Of a stretch of DNA of 14,900 bases, positions 1 to 7,668 are shown in pieces. The position numbers and the translations under genes were made by a program. Below the pieces are notes generated by a model. It saw only the letters and a list, made by a program, of their open reading frames with translations. It was not told the origin of the DNA and made no database searches. The number at the start of each line of letters is the position of its first letter. Position 1 is the stretch's first letter. Origin of the DNA: Methylobacter sp. (lineage in GTDB: Bacteria > Pseudomonadota > Gammaproteobacteria > Methylococcales > Methylomonadaceae); NCBI GenBank assembly GCA_028714995.1, contig JAQTLI010000019.1:1-14900 (forward strand). The letters run 5' to 3'.

Positions 1-2421
1 ATTTACGCCAATCCGGGCATCTCGGTTAAATTATCGGCCCTATGTCCCCGTTATGAGCCTTTGCAGCGTGCGCGGGCGGTCAAGGAATTGACGGATAAAC
101 TGCTGACGCTGGCAAAACTGGCTCGCGCGGCCAATATTTCCATCACTGTCGATGCGGAAGAATCCGAACGTCTGGAAATGTCCCTGGATATTTTTGCCGC
201 CGTTTTTACTCACCCCGATTTAAACAACTGGTCGGGATTGGGTTTGGCGGTGCAGGCCTACCAAAAAAGAGCCCTGCCGGTCATTCACTGGCTCGCGGCG
301 TTAGCCGAGAAACAGCAAGGCAAAATCCCCTTGCGTCTGGTCAAAGGCGCCTACTGGGACAGTGAAATTAAACACGCACAGGAAAATGGCCTGAGCGATT
401 ATCCGGTGTTTACGCATAAATCAACAACCGATGTATCCTATCTGGCTTGCGCCAGCGTTATCCTGTCCCGGCCTGATGCCTTATATCCGCAGTTCGCAAG
501 CCATAACGCCCATACCGTAGCCGCCATATACCAATCCGCCAAACAGCATCCCGGTTATGAATTCCAGCGCTTACACGGCATGGGTGAGCCGCTTTATCGT
601 GAAATCATTGAAAACCAGCATTGGCAAATCCCCTGCAGGATTTATGCGCCGGTCGGACATTTCCATGAATTATTGCCTTATCTGGTCAGGCGCTTGCTGG
701 AAAATGGTGCGAATACTTCCTTTATCAATCAAATCGATAATCCTGATATCAGCGTTGAGAAACTGACCAGTGATCCGGTAGCGGTGGTAAAAACTTCGAC
801 GAAAAAATCTCACATCGTGCTGCCCTGCGATTTATATGGAAAGCAGCGCCTTAACTCGCAAGGAATAAATTTAGCCGATCCTGAGTTGCTGGCACGACTA
901 CAAAAAGACCTGGATGAGCTGGCGGACAAACACTGGCAGGCAGCACCATTGATCAATGGCCGTTGCTGTTCCGGTGAACAGCATCCGGTCATGAACCCAT
1001 GCGATAACCGATTAACAGTCGGCAGTGTGATATACGCAGACACGGATGCTATCGAACAGGCATTAAATGGCGCCGCACAGGCTTTTACCGACTGGCGGCA
1101 TAGCCCTGCAACTACCCGCGCAGATCATTTACAGAAGGCCGCAGATCTTCTTGAGCAACATCGCCTGGAATTAGTGTCGCTGTGTATTCGGGAAGGCGGG
1201 CGCACCATAAAGGATGCTTTGGCGGAAGTCAGGGAAGCCGTGGATTATTGCCGATATTATGCGCAGTCGGCGCTGGAATTATTCAATCTGCCGATAAAGT
1301 TACCTGGCCCTACCGGTGAAGAAAACCTGCTTTATCACTATGGCCGGGGAGTCTATGTCTGTATTAGTCCGTGGAATTTCCCCATTGCAATTTTTATCGG
1401 CCAAATAACGGCGGCCCTTGCCGCCGGCAATACCGTTATCGCAAAACCCGCCAGCCAAACCGCGTTAACCGCCATGCGCTGCATACAGTTATTGCACCAG
1501 GCGGGCTTACCTGAATCGGTATTGCAGTTTTTACCGGCAAGCGGCAACATGATCGGACAACATATATTGCCAGATTCTAGAATTGCCGGCATTGCCTTCA
1601 CCGGCTCCACGGCAACCGCGCAATTCATTAACCGGCAATTGGCGCAACACCATCAGGCTATCGTACCGTTACTGGCCGAAACCGGCGGTCAGAATGTAAT
1701 GATTGCAGATAGCTCTGCTTTGCTGGAACAACTGGTTCAGGATGCTGTCCAATCGGCTTTTAACAGCGCCGGTCAGCGTTGTTCCGCCCTGCGGGTACTA
1801 TTTGTGCAACAGGAAATTGCCGATAAAACCATAGACATGCTGATTGGTGCCATGCAGGAATTATCCTTGGGTAATCCCGGCGTTTATAAAAACGATATTG
1901 GGCCGGTTATCGGGGCTACAGCGCTTGCATCATTAACCACTCATCTCGAAACAATGCAGCAACAGGCGCAACTGCTCTATCAACTACAATTGGATGATGG
2001 CTTGCGCCATGGCAGTTTCTTTCCACCCTGTCTGATTGAACTTGGTTCCTTATCACAACTCACTCAGGAAGTATTCGGCCCGGTATTACATCTGGTCCGT
2101 TATCAAGCATCTGAACTCAATCAGGTTATTGATGCAGTCAATGCTACGGGCTACGGCTTAACGCTGGGCATACACAGCCGTATTGACGCAACGATAAACA
2201 CAATCCGGCTGGGTGTTAAAGTCGGCAATATTTATGTCAACCGGAATATGATTGGCGCCGTGGTCGGCGTGCAACCTTTTGGCGGAATGGGTCTTTCCGG
2301 TACCGGCCCCAAGGCCGGCGGCCCCGATTACCTGCGCCGCTTTGCTATTGAGCAAACTGTCACCACAAATACTGCCGCCATCGGCGGCAACGCTACCTTA
2401 CTCGCTGATAATTTTCGCTAA
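1..2421 (+). CDS. putA: Bifunctional proline dehydrogenase / P5C dehydrogenase PutA, 5' end outside window
   Basis: PutA oxidises proline to delta-1-pyrroline-5-carboxylate with FAD, then P5C/glutamate semialdehyde to glutamate with NAD. The frame is open from base 1, so the start lies upstream; 806 residues are visible. Residues 1-260 are the end of the PRODH barrel: SVKLSAL at the edge, RLVKGAYWD, and YLVRRLLENGANTSF, the conserved flavin/substrate end of the domain. Residues about 300-790 are the aldehyde dehydrogenase domain: SPWNFP, FTGS, LAETGGQN with the general-base Glu near residue 560, GQRCSALR with the catalytic Cys near 594, and PFGGMGLSG. The protein stops soon after this domain, as in short PutAs of roughly 1000 residues that lack the extra C-terminal domain of E. 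coli PutA. Whether an N-terminal DNA-binding domain exists cannot be seen. Ornithine cyclodeaminase and arginase lie downstream and would feed it proline. Confidence 0.97.
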   Translation: MYANPGISVKLSALCPRYEPLQRARAVKELTDKLLTLAKLARAANISITVDAEESERLEMSLDIFAAVFTHPDLNNWSGLGLAVQAYQKRALPVIHWLAALAEKQQGKIPLRLVKGAYWDSEIKHAQENGLSDYPVFTHKSTTDVSYLACASVILSRPDALYPQFASHNAHTVAAIYQSAKQHPGYEFQRLHGMGEPLYREIIENQHWQIPCRIYAPVGHFHELLPYLVRRLLENGANTSFINQIDNPDISVEKLTSDPVAVVKTSTKKSHIVLPCDLYGKQRLNSQGINLADPELLARLQKDLDELADKHWQAAPLINGRCCSGEQHPVMNPCDNRLTVGSVIYADTDAIEQALNGAAQAFTDWRHSPATTRADHLQKAADLLEQHRLELVSLCIREGGRTIKDALAEVREAVDYCRYYAQSALELFNLPIKLPGPTGEENLLYHYGRGVYVCISPWNFPIAIFIGQITAALAAGNTVIAKPASQTALTAMRCIQLLHQAGLPESVLQFLPASGNMIGQHILPDSRIAGIAFTGSTATAQFINRQLAQHHQAIVPLLAETGGQNVMIADSSALLEQLVQDAVQSAFNSAGQRCSALRVLFVQQEIADKTIDMLIGAMQELSLGNPGVYKNDIGPVIGATALASLTTHLETMQQQAQLLYQLQLDDGLRHGSFFPPCLIELGSLSQLTQEVFGPVLHLVRYQASELNQVIDAVNATGYGLTLGIHSRIDATINTIRLGVKVGNIYVNRNMIGAVVGVQPFGGMGLSGTGPKAGGPDYLRRFAIEQTVTTNTAAIGGNATLLADNFR

Positions 2422-2553
2422 CCGATTTAATTGGATGCTTTCAATAACATGGGATGGTCGTATTGGCCGGAAATTAAACTAATTTTTAATACATTTCCCC
2501 CTTAATGAATTTATGGGTGTTGCAAAATAAACTACATAATGGTATGAGTATAT

Positions 2554-2617
2554 TTGTCGATACATAATAGTTTCCGTCTTTTTTAAAACGGGAGGTTTTG
2601 GAAGCCTGGATCGACAA
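2554..2617. promoter_or_regulatory. Inverted 8-bp repeat upstream of the SmbP-like gene
   Basis: TTGTCGAT at 2554-2561 recurs inverted as ATCGACAA at 2610-2617, 32 bp before the next start codon. It could be an operator pair or a 5'-leader stem. No convincing -35/-10 pair was found with it, so the role is unassigned. Confidence 0.25.
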
Positions 2618-2648
2618 TCAAATATAAACATTAATTTAGGAGAGAGTT

Positions 2649-2987
2649 ATGAAAAAATTAGCATCCGTATTTGCAAGTTTATTACTTCTTTTAAGTACTT
2701 CTGTTTTCGCTGTAGATCATGTTGCGGCGGCGCTGGAACACGCCAATCAGGCAGTAATCCATGGTAAAGCCGGTCATGCACCAACTTTGGTTGAACACGC
2801 AAAGGCGGCATTGGAACATTCACTGGCCGCCGCCATAGAATCTAAGGGTGTACCCAAAACCCATCTGGATGCAGCTTCTGCGTCGCTGCAAGAAGCCATT
2901 GATCACGGTACTTTGGGTCATGCGGACTTGGCCACTAAATCTGCAGAAGAGGCTGTTGAACACCTTAAAAAAGCCGGCGGAAAATAA
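2649..2987 (+). CDS. Exported His-rich small metal-binding protein, SmbP-like
   Basis: 112 residues. A signal peptide (MKKLASVFAS, then a Leu-rich core, cleavage after VFA at residue 21) directs it to the periplasm. The mature part is Ala/Glu/His-rich, helical, without cysteine, and carries ten histidines spaced along the helices in HA, EH and GHA contexts. This matches the SmbP small metal-binding protein first described from Nitrosomonas europaea, a four-helix bundle that binds Cu(II) and other divalent metals; a copper-buffering role is therefore inferred, not shown. The start is well supported by TTTAGGAGAG just upstream of ATG. It looks monocistronic: a 227-bp gap separates it from putA and an intrinsic terminator follows the stop within 30 bp. 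Confidence 0.85.
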   Translation: MKKLASVFASLLLLLSTSVFAVDHVAAALEHANQAVIHGKAGHAPTLVEHAKAALEHSLAAAIESKGVPKTHLDAASASLQEAIDHGTLGHADLATKSAEEAVEHLKKAGGK

Positions 2988-3011
2988 CATCAATTCATCT
3001 TCGGAGGAGAG

Positions 3012-3039
3012 AGGGGCAGAATTATCCGCCCCTTTTTTT
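3012..3039 (+). terminator. Rho-independent terminator after the SmbP-like gene
   Basis: Stem AGGGGC (3012-3017) pairs with GCCCCT (3028-3033) across a 10-nt loop and runs into a tract of seven T. It sits 24 bp after the stop of the SmbP-like gene and should end that transcript. Confidence 0.85.
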
Positions 3040-3133
3040 GAAGCAAAAAATCATCTTAAACGAGATGAAATCCATCCATATCGATAAGCACTTAGTAACA
3101 AAGATTTCATGGTGATTATGCAAAGCTGATGAT

Positions 3134-3985
3134 ATGTCTATAAAAAAAAACCTATTACGGCTTTATCCCGATCCCTGCGAAAGAGCCTCCATTAAAGGTC
3201 TATATCTTGCCCATCAATTACATAAATTGGGTACGACCGTATCACCCTTTGTTTATGCCAACTTCCTGTCGAGTCTGGACGGGCGCATTGCCTTGGAAGA
3301 TACTGTTCAAGGCACATACATTCCCAAGCATATAACCACAGCCTCTGACTTTGCCCTGTTCATGGAACTGCATGCACAAGCAGACTGCCTCATTACTCAT
3401 GGCGGCTATATGCGAGCGCTGGGTGAAGGACGTCTGGGCAACATATTGCAGGTCAGGAACAAGGATCTTGTTGAATGGCGCCGGAACCATGGTTTAAAGC
3501 CTCAGCCCGACGTCATCATCGCCAGCGCCAGCCTGAATTTTCCGCTCCACAACAGTCTCCACGAACATGCGCAAACCGTTCATATCGCCACAGGAAAAGA
3601 TGCCGCCCCTGAGCACATCCGTTACTGGCAAGACTTGGGATACTCCATCCTTTTTACCGGTGAAGATCAAATGGTTCATGGCGCGCCATTGATTCATACG
3701 CTAAGCGGACTGGGTTACAAAACTATTTATCTTATTGCCGGACCGCAAATGCTGGACACTGTAATTCGGGAAAAGCAGCTATCAAGGTTATACCTGACCA
3801 TTACCCACCAGTTAATAGGTGGCAAAGACTTCCGTACTTTGCTGACCGGGGCTATGCTTAGGCCAGAAGGTAATCTGATACTTGAATCACTTTACTACGA
3901 ACAGAACTCGCCACCCGGGTCCGGCCAGTTTTTCATGCAATTCAGCCTGGAGCCCTCCAATAGGATGAAACCCGGGGCGAAGTAA
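3134..3985 (+). CDS. RibD C-terminal domain (pyrimidine reductase-like) protein
   Basis: 283 residues with the fold signature of the RibD C-terminal/dihydrofolate reductase-like family: FVYANFLSSLDGRIAL at about residues 39-54 (the S-[LM]-DG-[RK] strand), a central ADCLITHGGYMRAL segment, and a C-terminal LTITHQLIGGKDFRTLL segment. In riboflavin synthesis this domain reduces the ribosyl group of the deaminated pyrimidine with NADPH. The deaminase domain of classical RibD is absent, so either a separate deaminase is used or this is a paralogue with another NAD(P)H-dependent substrate. The family is clear; the substrate is not. ATG at 3134 is the only Met start after the in-frame stop at 3113, but no good Shine-Dalgarno precedes it. 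Neighbours do not form a riboflavin operon. Confidence 0.85.
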   Translation: MSIKKNLLRLYPDPCERASIKGLYLAHQLHKLGTTVSPFVYANFLSSLDGRIALEDTVQGTYIPKHITTASDFALFMELHAQADCLITHGGYMRALGEGRLGNILQVRNKDLVEWRRNHGLKPQPDVIIASASLNFPLHNSLHEHAQTVHIATGKDAAPEHIRYWQDLGYSILFTGEDQMVHGAPLIHTLSGLGYKTIYLIAGPQMLDTVIREKQLSRLYLTITHQLIGGKDFRTLLTGAMLRPEGNLILESLYYEQNSPPGSGQFFMQFSLEPSNRMKPGAK

Positions 3986-4112
3986 ACAATGAATCTGCGC
4001 AAGTTGCCGCGATAACAATAAAACATAGTTTTATGCGATCATATACCCATCGTAGCTAGCCGTTATTTCGAGTAGTTACAAAATCACAACAAAATAATCA
4101 CCAGAAAACAAC

Positions 4113-4313
4113 ATGCCGTATGTAAACATTCAAATCACGAAGGGTGCAACGAGAGAACAAAAGGCTGAGTTAGTCAAGGACATAACCGATTCGCTGGTGC
4201 GCGTACTCGGCAAGAAGCCGGAGCACACGCATATCGTCATTCGGGAAATAGATGAGGAAAACTGGGGTTTTTCCGGATTATTGACGGACAACTGGAGAAA
4301 GCTCAGTGGCTAA
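4113..4313 (+). CDS. 4-oxalocrotonate tautomerase-family protein
   Basis: 66 residues, the usual size of a 4-OT subunit, beginning M-PYVNIQITKG. After removal of Met the catalytic Pro-1 would be N-terminal, as in the whole superfamily (enol-keto tautomerisation; small hexamers). Aligned by eye to the well-known 4-OT sequence, the positions of active-site Arg-11 and Arg-39 hold Ala and His, while Trp replaces Phe-50 in EENWGFSG. It is thus probably not a canonical 4-oxalocrotonate enzyme; this pattern occurs in uncharacterised family members. Arginines at other places (13, 43) could stand in. Preceded by 127 bp without a gene and a weak ribosome binding site; the next gene begins 62 bp downstream on the same strand. 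Confidence 0.9.
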   Translation: MPYVNIQITKGATREQKAELVKDITDSLVRVLGKKPEHTHIVIREIDEENWGFSGLLTDNWRKLSG

Positions 4314-4375
4314 CTGCCTCCAATCTAATGAAATCCAACTTTAACGTTGGGTGTCTATGCCCATGAGCACCTCGC

Positions 4376-4645
4376 ATGCGCATTGATACAGAGGAACAAA
4401 TACTCGGCCTTGGCCCGAAGTCGAGAGACATGCTTCACGCTGCCGGCATCTCGTCACTCACGCAACTTCAGGAAATTGGGTCTGTGGCTGCGTATATCAT
4501 GGTAAAGCGGGCAGGATGCAATCCAAGTCTAAACTTTTTGTGGGGCCTTGAAAGCGCCATATCTGGAGAGCATTGGCTCGATGTAGCAAAGAACCATAGA
4601 ACAAGTCTCTTGCTTTCACTTAAGGAGCAGGAAAAAAGTGCGTAG
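4376..4645 (+). CDS. TfoX C-terminal domain-containing small protein
   Basis: 89 residues with the TfoX C-terminal domain pattern: LGPKSRDMLHAAGISSLTQL (helix-hairpin-helix-like, residues 12-31), then GSVAAYIMVKRAG and PSLNFLWGLESAISG. In TfoX/Sxy this domain follows an N-terminal domain and the whole protein promotes competence gene expression; here only the C-terminal domain exists, as is common for stand-alone homologues whose function is unknown. A role in DNA uptake is therefore not supported. The ATG at 4376 has no strong Shine-Dalgarno; earlier ATGs at 4357 and 4363 are in another frame. Flanked by 62 and 72 bp on the same strand by the tautomerase and ornithine cyclodeaminase genes, so cotranscription is possible. 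Confidence 0.85.
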   Translation: MRIDTEEQILGLGPKSRDMLHAAGISSLTQLQEIGSVAAYIMVKRAGCNPSLNFLWGLESAISGEHWLDVAKNHRTSLLLSLKEQEKSA

Positions 4646-4717
4646 ATATCTATTTGCTACTTTGGACGCTTCTATGATCGTATTTCGGTTTAACCGATTG
4701 CAACATTTTGATGCTTC

Positions 4718-5728
4718 ATGAAAATTATTACCGTTACTGACATCCAGAAACTGATACAAGTTATTGGAATGGAAAGTTTCTTTGACCTGATTATAACGAC
4801 GCTAGAGGAAGATTTCAGCCGTTGGAACGAGTTTATCTTATCGCCGCGTCACGGAACATATTATCCTCAAGGTGTCATTGAATTGATGCCCTGTGCAGAC
4901 CAACAGCTATATGCGTTTAAATATGTTAACGGCCATCCCGGTAATCCGCGAAAGGGCAAGCTCAATGTTGTAGCTATAGGACTCTTAAGCGATACCGATA
5001 GCGGTTATCCGCTAATGATCAGTGAAATGACCTTGTTAACCGCATTCAGGACAGCCGCAACGGGCGTTCTGGCGGCAAAATATCTCGCCCGTAAGAATGC
5101 AAAATCATTAGCCATCATTGGCACCGGAGCGCAGGCGGAATTTCAGGTACTGGCATTTGCCGGTTTTTTTAAACTGGAGGAAGTCCGCTTTTTTGATGCC
5201 GATCCGCAGGCTATGACCAAGTTCTCACGAAATCTGTCCGGGCAAAGATTCAGATTAATTCCTTGCAGCAATATCGTCGAAGCCGTGCGTCATGCCGATA
5301 TTGTGATAACGGCGACCGCCGCCAAAAAACGGCAATCCTTGTTTGAATTTGAGGATATTTCACCGGGTACGTATATACAGGCGATGGGCGGCGACAGTCC
5401 GGGGAAAACCGAGCTATCCGCTGAATTCCTGAATCAGGTCAAACTGGTGGTAGAGTTCAAACCGCAAAGTCTGGTAGAAGGAGAGGTTCAGCAATGTACA
5501 GCCGATCTTATCTATGCCGAATTATGGGAACTGGTCTGCAAGAATAAGCCTGGAAGGCAGAATGATCATGAGATTACGCTCTTTGATTCAGTCGGTTTTG
5601 CTTTGGAGGATTACTCCATACTTCGGGTAGTCTATGAGCTGGCCACAGAACATCAACTGGGCACAGAGTCAGATTTAATACCCGAACTCAGTGATCCCAA
5701 AAACCTATTTGGCTTATTGAAGCCTTAG
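4718..5728 (+). CDS. ocd: Ornithine cyclodeaminase
   Basis: 336 residues, within the normal range of the ornithine cyclodeaminase/mu-crystallin family. The enzyme converts L-ornithine to L-proline and ammonia with tightly bound NAD. Visible residues match those known from the Pseudomonas putida enzyme almost number for number: R44 (SPRHG), K68 (FKYVNGHPGNP), R111 (FRTAATG) and the catalytic Asp at 226 (GGDSPGKTEL). The Rossmann motif is IIGTGAQAEFQ at 133-143. The long NGHPGNP loop and the GGDSPGKTEL segment favour true ornithine cyclodeaminase over alanine dehydrogenase or lysine cyclodeaminase relatives, though these cannot be fully excluded. Its substrate would come from the arginase encoded 0.5 kb away on the other strand, and its product would go to PutA. 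Confidence 0.93.
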   Translation: MKIITVTDIQKLIQVIGMESFFDLIITTLEEDFSRWNEFILSPRHGTYYPQGVIELMPCADQQLYAFKYVNGHPGNPRKGKLNVVAIGLLSDTDSGYPLMISEMTLLTAFRTAATGVLAAKYLARKNAKSLAIIGTGAQAEFQVLAFAGFFKLEEVRFFDADPQAMTKFSRNLSGQRFRLIPCSNIVEAVRHADIVITATAAKKRQSLFEFEDISPGTYIQAMGGDSPGKTELSAEFLNQVKLVVEFKPQSLVEGEVQQCTADLIYAELWELVCKNKPGRQNDHEITLFDSVGFALEDYSILRVVYELATEHQLGTESDLIPELSDPKNLFGLLKP

Positions 5729-5846
5729 AATATTCCCCTGTTCACCTTCATGAGTTGTTGGTATTCATTGCATAAAAATCCGCTCTATTGGTAATACTAC
5801 CTATTGATTCGAGGCATTGCGTGCTCTAATCTGTGAACATTCAAAG

Positions 5847-5862
5847 CACAGAATATTCCGTG
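5847..5862. promoter_or_regulatory. Near-perfect 16-bp palindrome upstream of phhB
   Basis: CACAGAATATTCCGTG has 14 of 16 positions symmetric around a GAATATTC core and lies 57 bp before the phhB start, in the 190-bp gap after ocd. AGAATATTCC also occurs at the ocd stop (near 5727). It could be an operator; no known regulator is claimed. Confidence 0.3.
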
Positions 5863-5918
5863 AAAACGCAGTTGATTAACCACTGCATTACGTAAAGAAC
5901 CCCCAATGGAGAATACTT

Positions 5919-6254
5919 ATGAGCAACCTGACCGGTAAAACATGTGAAGCATGCAGAATTGGCGCACCTTTGGTTACCCAAGCGGAAATCGACGAATTCA
6001 TGCCGCAATTGCAGGACTGGGAGCTTATTGAAATAGACGGCATAAAGCGCTTACAAAAAACCTTCAAGTTCAATAACTTTGCAAATGCCTTGGAGTTTAC
6101 CAATAAAATCGGCGCACTGTGCGAGCAAGAAAACCATCACCCGGCAATTTTAACGGAATGGGGCAAGGTGACGGTGACCTGGTGGTCTCATAAGATAAAA
6201 GGATTGCACGTGAATGATTTTATTATGGCGGCCAAGACCGACGCTTTGCTATAA
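5919..6254 (+). CDS. phhB: Pterin-4a-carbinolamine dehydratase
   Basis: 111 residues, typical for the PCD/DCoH family, which dehydrates 4a-hydroxytetrahydropterin and so recycles the cofactor of aromatic amino acid hydroxylases. The signature is ENHHPAILTEWGKVTVTWWS followed by HKIKGLH (residues 71-97), with the active-site His pair 73-74 and His 91. An N-terminal CEAC motif (residues 9-12) is present, as in many bacterial homologues. Start is set by GGAGA eight bases before ATG. No phenylalanine hydroxylase gene is in the window, so the partner is unknown; pterin-dependent hydroxylases or a role in pterin recycling are possible. The gene ends inside the 3' end of the convergent arginase gene. 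Confidence 0.95.
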   Translation: MSNLTGKTCEACRIGAPLVTQAEIDEFMPQLQDWELIEIDGIKRLQKTFKFNNFANALEFTNKIGALCEQENHHPAILTEWGKVTVTWWSHKIKGLHVNDFIMAAKTDALL

Positions 6255-7115
6255 CGTCTCGCCATAGAACGCCTCAATAATATCTTTCATCAGGTGTAAG
6301 GTTTTATTTTTAGAGTCTTTTTCCGGATTAAATTCGCTTATTTCCAGACCACATACCTTCGGGTGTCGATTAATCAACGAAAGCGCTTCAATCAGTTCTC
6401 CGGCTTTAATGCCGTCCTGAGCGGGTGTTTCCACGCCGGGAGCATCTTCAGGATCTATGAAATCCAAATCAATGCTGATGCCGATAGCCTGGCAGGAAAG
6501 GCTGAGCTTATCGATAGCTTTAATTAACACTGGCGCAAGCTCATTAATCCGGTCGGCAAAAACAATTTCTACTGCCGCTCGCTTTAACAGATTGTATTCT
6601 TCATTTTCATAACTTCGGACACCTATCAGAATGAGATTTTCAGGTTTGATAAAACCGGAACCGGGATACATGGTCGCCAGCTTTTTGTCCGCTCGTCCAA
6701 GCAAAGCAGCCAGCGGCATGCCATGAATATTACCGGATGGGGACGTAGCAAAGGTGTGAGCATCCATGTGTGCATCCAGCCATATCAGGCCTAATTTACT
6801 TGGCTGCTCCAATCCATTTAGCACACCGCCCCAAGTTCCCAATGCACAGGAATGGTCGCCGCCGATGACCAGAAAAGGCTGGTTTTGTTCTGTACAGTAT
6901 TGAGTAAACCGGCTTATCGATTGATTCAGCCCGAATAATTTCTCCTCCTTTGACCCGTGACTTTCAGGATAAACCATATGCCACTGGAGCTGCAGGCGTT
7001 TTTGCTCAGGTTTTTGCCGGTCAAATTCATCGTGCAGCATTTCTGCCGCATAACCACATGAACGCATTGGCCCGCCCAGACACGATGCTACGCCTAAAGT
7101 TTGCAATATAGCCAT
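6249..7115 (-). CDS. rocF: Arginase
   Basis: 288 residues of the ureohydrolase family; hydrolyses L-arginine to ornithine and urea with a binuclear manganese centre. The metal ligands are visible: His88 in GGDHS, Asp114, His116 and Asp118 in DAHMDAH, and Asp216 and Asp218 in SIDLDFIDPEDAPG. SGNIHGMPLA (His131) and EISEFNP match the substrate loops of true arginases rather than agmatinases, though family members for related guanidino compounds exist. It converges with phhB and the two coding regions overlap by 6 bp, sharing their stops. The start ATG has no clear Shine-Dalgarno; an AT-rich palindrome lies 20 bp upstream. With ocd and putA nearby it would complete arginine to glutamate conversion. 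Confidence 0.95.
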   Translation of the reverse strand: MAILQTLGVASCLGGPMRSCGYAAEMLHDEFDRQKPEQKRLQLQWHMVYPESHGSKEEKLFGLNQSISRFTQYCTEQNQPFLVIGGDHSCALGTWGGVLNGLEQPSKLGLIWLDAHMDAHTFATSPSGNIHGMPLAALLGRADKKLATMYPGSGFIKPENLILIGVRSYENEEYNLLKRAAVEIVFADRINELAPVLIKAIDKLSLSCQAIGISIDLDFIDPEDAPGVETPAQDGIKAGELIEALSLINRHPKVCGLEISEFNPEKDSKNKTLHLMKDIIEAFYGETL

Positions 7116-7135
7116 AATAGGAAGTGTAAGTTCTT

Positions 7136-7161
7136 AGGTTTTTGATAATATCAAAAAACCT
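7136..7161. promoter_or_regulatory. AT-rich palindrome just upstream of arginase
   Basis: AGGTTTTTGAT (7136-7146) and ATCAAAAAACCT (7150-7161) are inverted with a 3-nt centre and one extra A/T in one arm. It ends 20 bp before the arginase start, a natural place for an operator or a leader hairpin. No known regulator consensus is claimed. Confidence 0.4.
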
Positions 7162-7178
7162 GCCTGTAGATTGAGTTA

Positions 7179-7205
7179 GCGAAGAGTAAGCGAAGAGTAA
7201 GCGAA
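7179..7205. repeat. 11-bp tandem repeat, 2.5 copies
   Basis: GCGAAGAGTAA is repeated exactly at 7179-7189 and 7190-7200, followed by GCGAA. It lies in the upstream region of arginase and may be slippage-prone; no function is evident. Confidence 0.8.
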
Positions 7206-7362
7206 TACGTTGCATCCATAAATGTTGAACTACGCATTGCTTTGCTCAACGAGCCTAGCATGGACGAAGGGAAGCCAAATTATTACTTCAAGCGGGCATT
7301 TTAGCAATGCCAGTCATAAAAAATACACACTTGCTGAAGACTGCGCGCAGTCAAGTGCGGAT

Positions 7363-7436
7363 GTTCAAACATCGGATACGTGGGCGGGGGTGTTAATTGA
7401 AATTGGGTTTGATGAGGTTAACGCAGTCCGATAAAT
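7363..7436 (+). repeat. Diverged dispersed repeat, copy A
   Basis: About 74 bp that align with 13491-13564 near the right end of the window; the best 48 bp are about 79% identical by hand count, both containing GGGGGT, TTGAAATTG, GTTTG and GTCCG before TAAA. Read on + as protein, both end in a GVL-EI-F-E---VR-stop pattern, but the base differences are not concentrated in third positions, so a decayed gene fragment or a non-coding repeat are both possible. The rest of the 7206-7486 gap shows no convincing gene. Confidence 0.55.
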
Positions 7437-7486
7437 TTAACTGGGAAACTGCATTTTATTTTCCTAGTTGAATGCCAGCTTACGAC

Positions 7487-7503
7487 CCAGGCCGTGTAAA
7501 AAC
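7487..7503 (+). repeat. Terminal inverted repeat of the IS1182-family element, transposase 3' side
   Basis: CCAGGCCGTGTAAAAAC pairs in inverted orientation with 9152-9168 with two mismatches. It lies 165 bp beyond the transposase stop. Confidence 0.8.
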
Positions 7504-7668
7504 GCACGCAAACATGTCAGTCATTTCAGCAAACCGCTTTTATAACCATGAAGCGGATTCATGAGAATTTAAGAACCGCCCCAAAAACTGGGTAAATTCC
7601 GAAAATCGTTACCGTCTAATTAATTTATGCTGGTAATAGCGGTTTTGCATGAGGATAAAAAAAGCTTT

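Noticed and set aside
2467..2485. AAATTA/TAATTT stem followed by T and A after putA as a terminator.
   Set aside because: Six A/T pairs without G/C support and without a proper T tract; too weak.
4308..4350. ATCCAAC and GTTGGGT after the tautomerase stop, resembling integron attC core sites (RYYYAAC / GTTRRRY) and suggesting gene cassettes.
   Set aside because: Only a 6-nt spacer lies between the two boxes, no L'/L'' boxes or long imperfect stem are present, and no matching site follows the TfoX-domain gene. No integrase is in the window.
7179..7205. Tandem repeat as the start of a CRISPR array.
   Set aside because: Units are 11 bp, contiguous and without spacers; no cas genes.
7222..7434. 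70-codon frame on + upstream of the IS1182 element.
   Set aside because: No ribosome binding site, low-complexity composition, and its 3' part is the dispersed repeat; kept only as a repeat.
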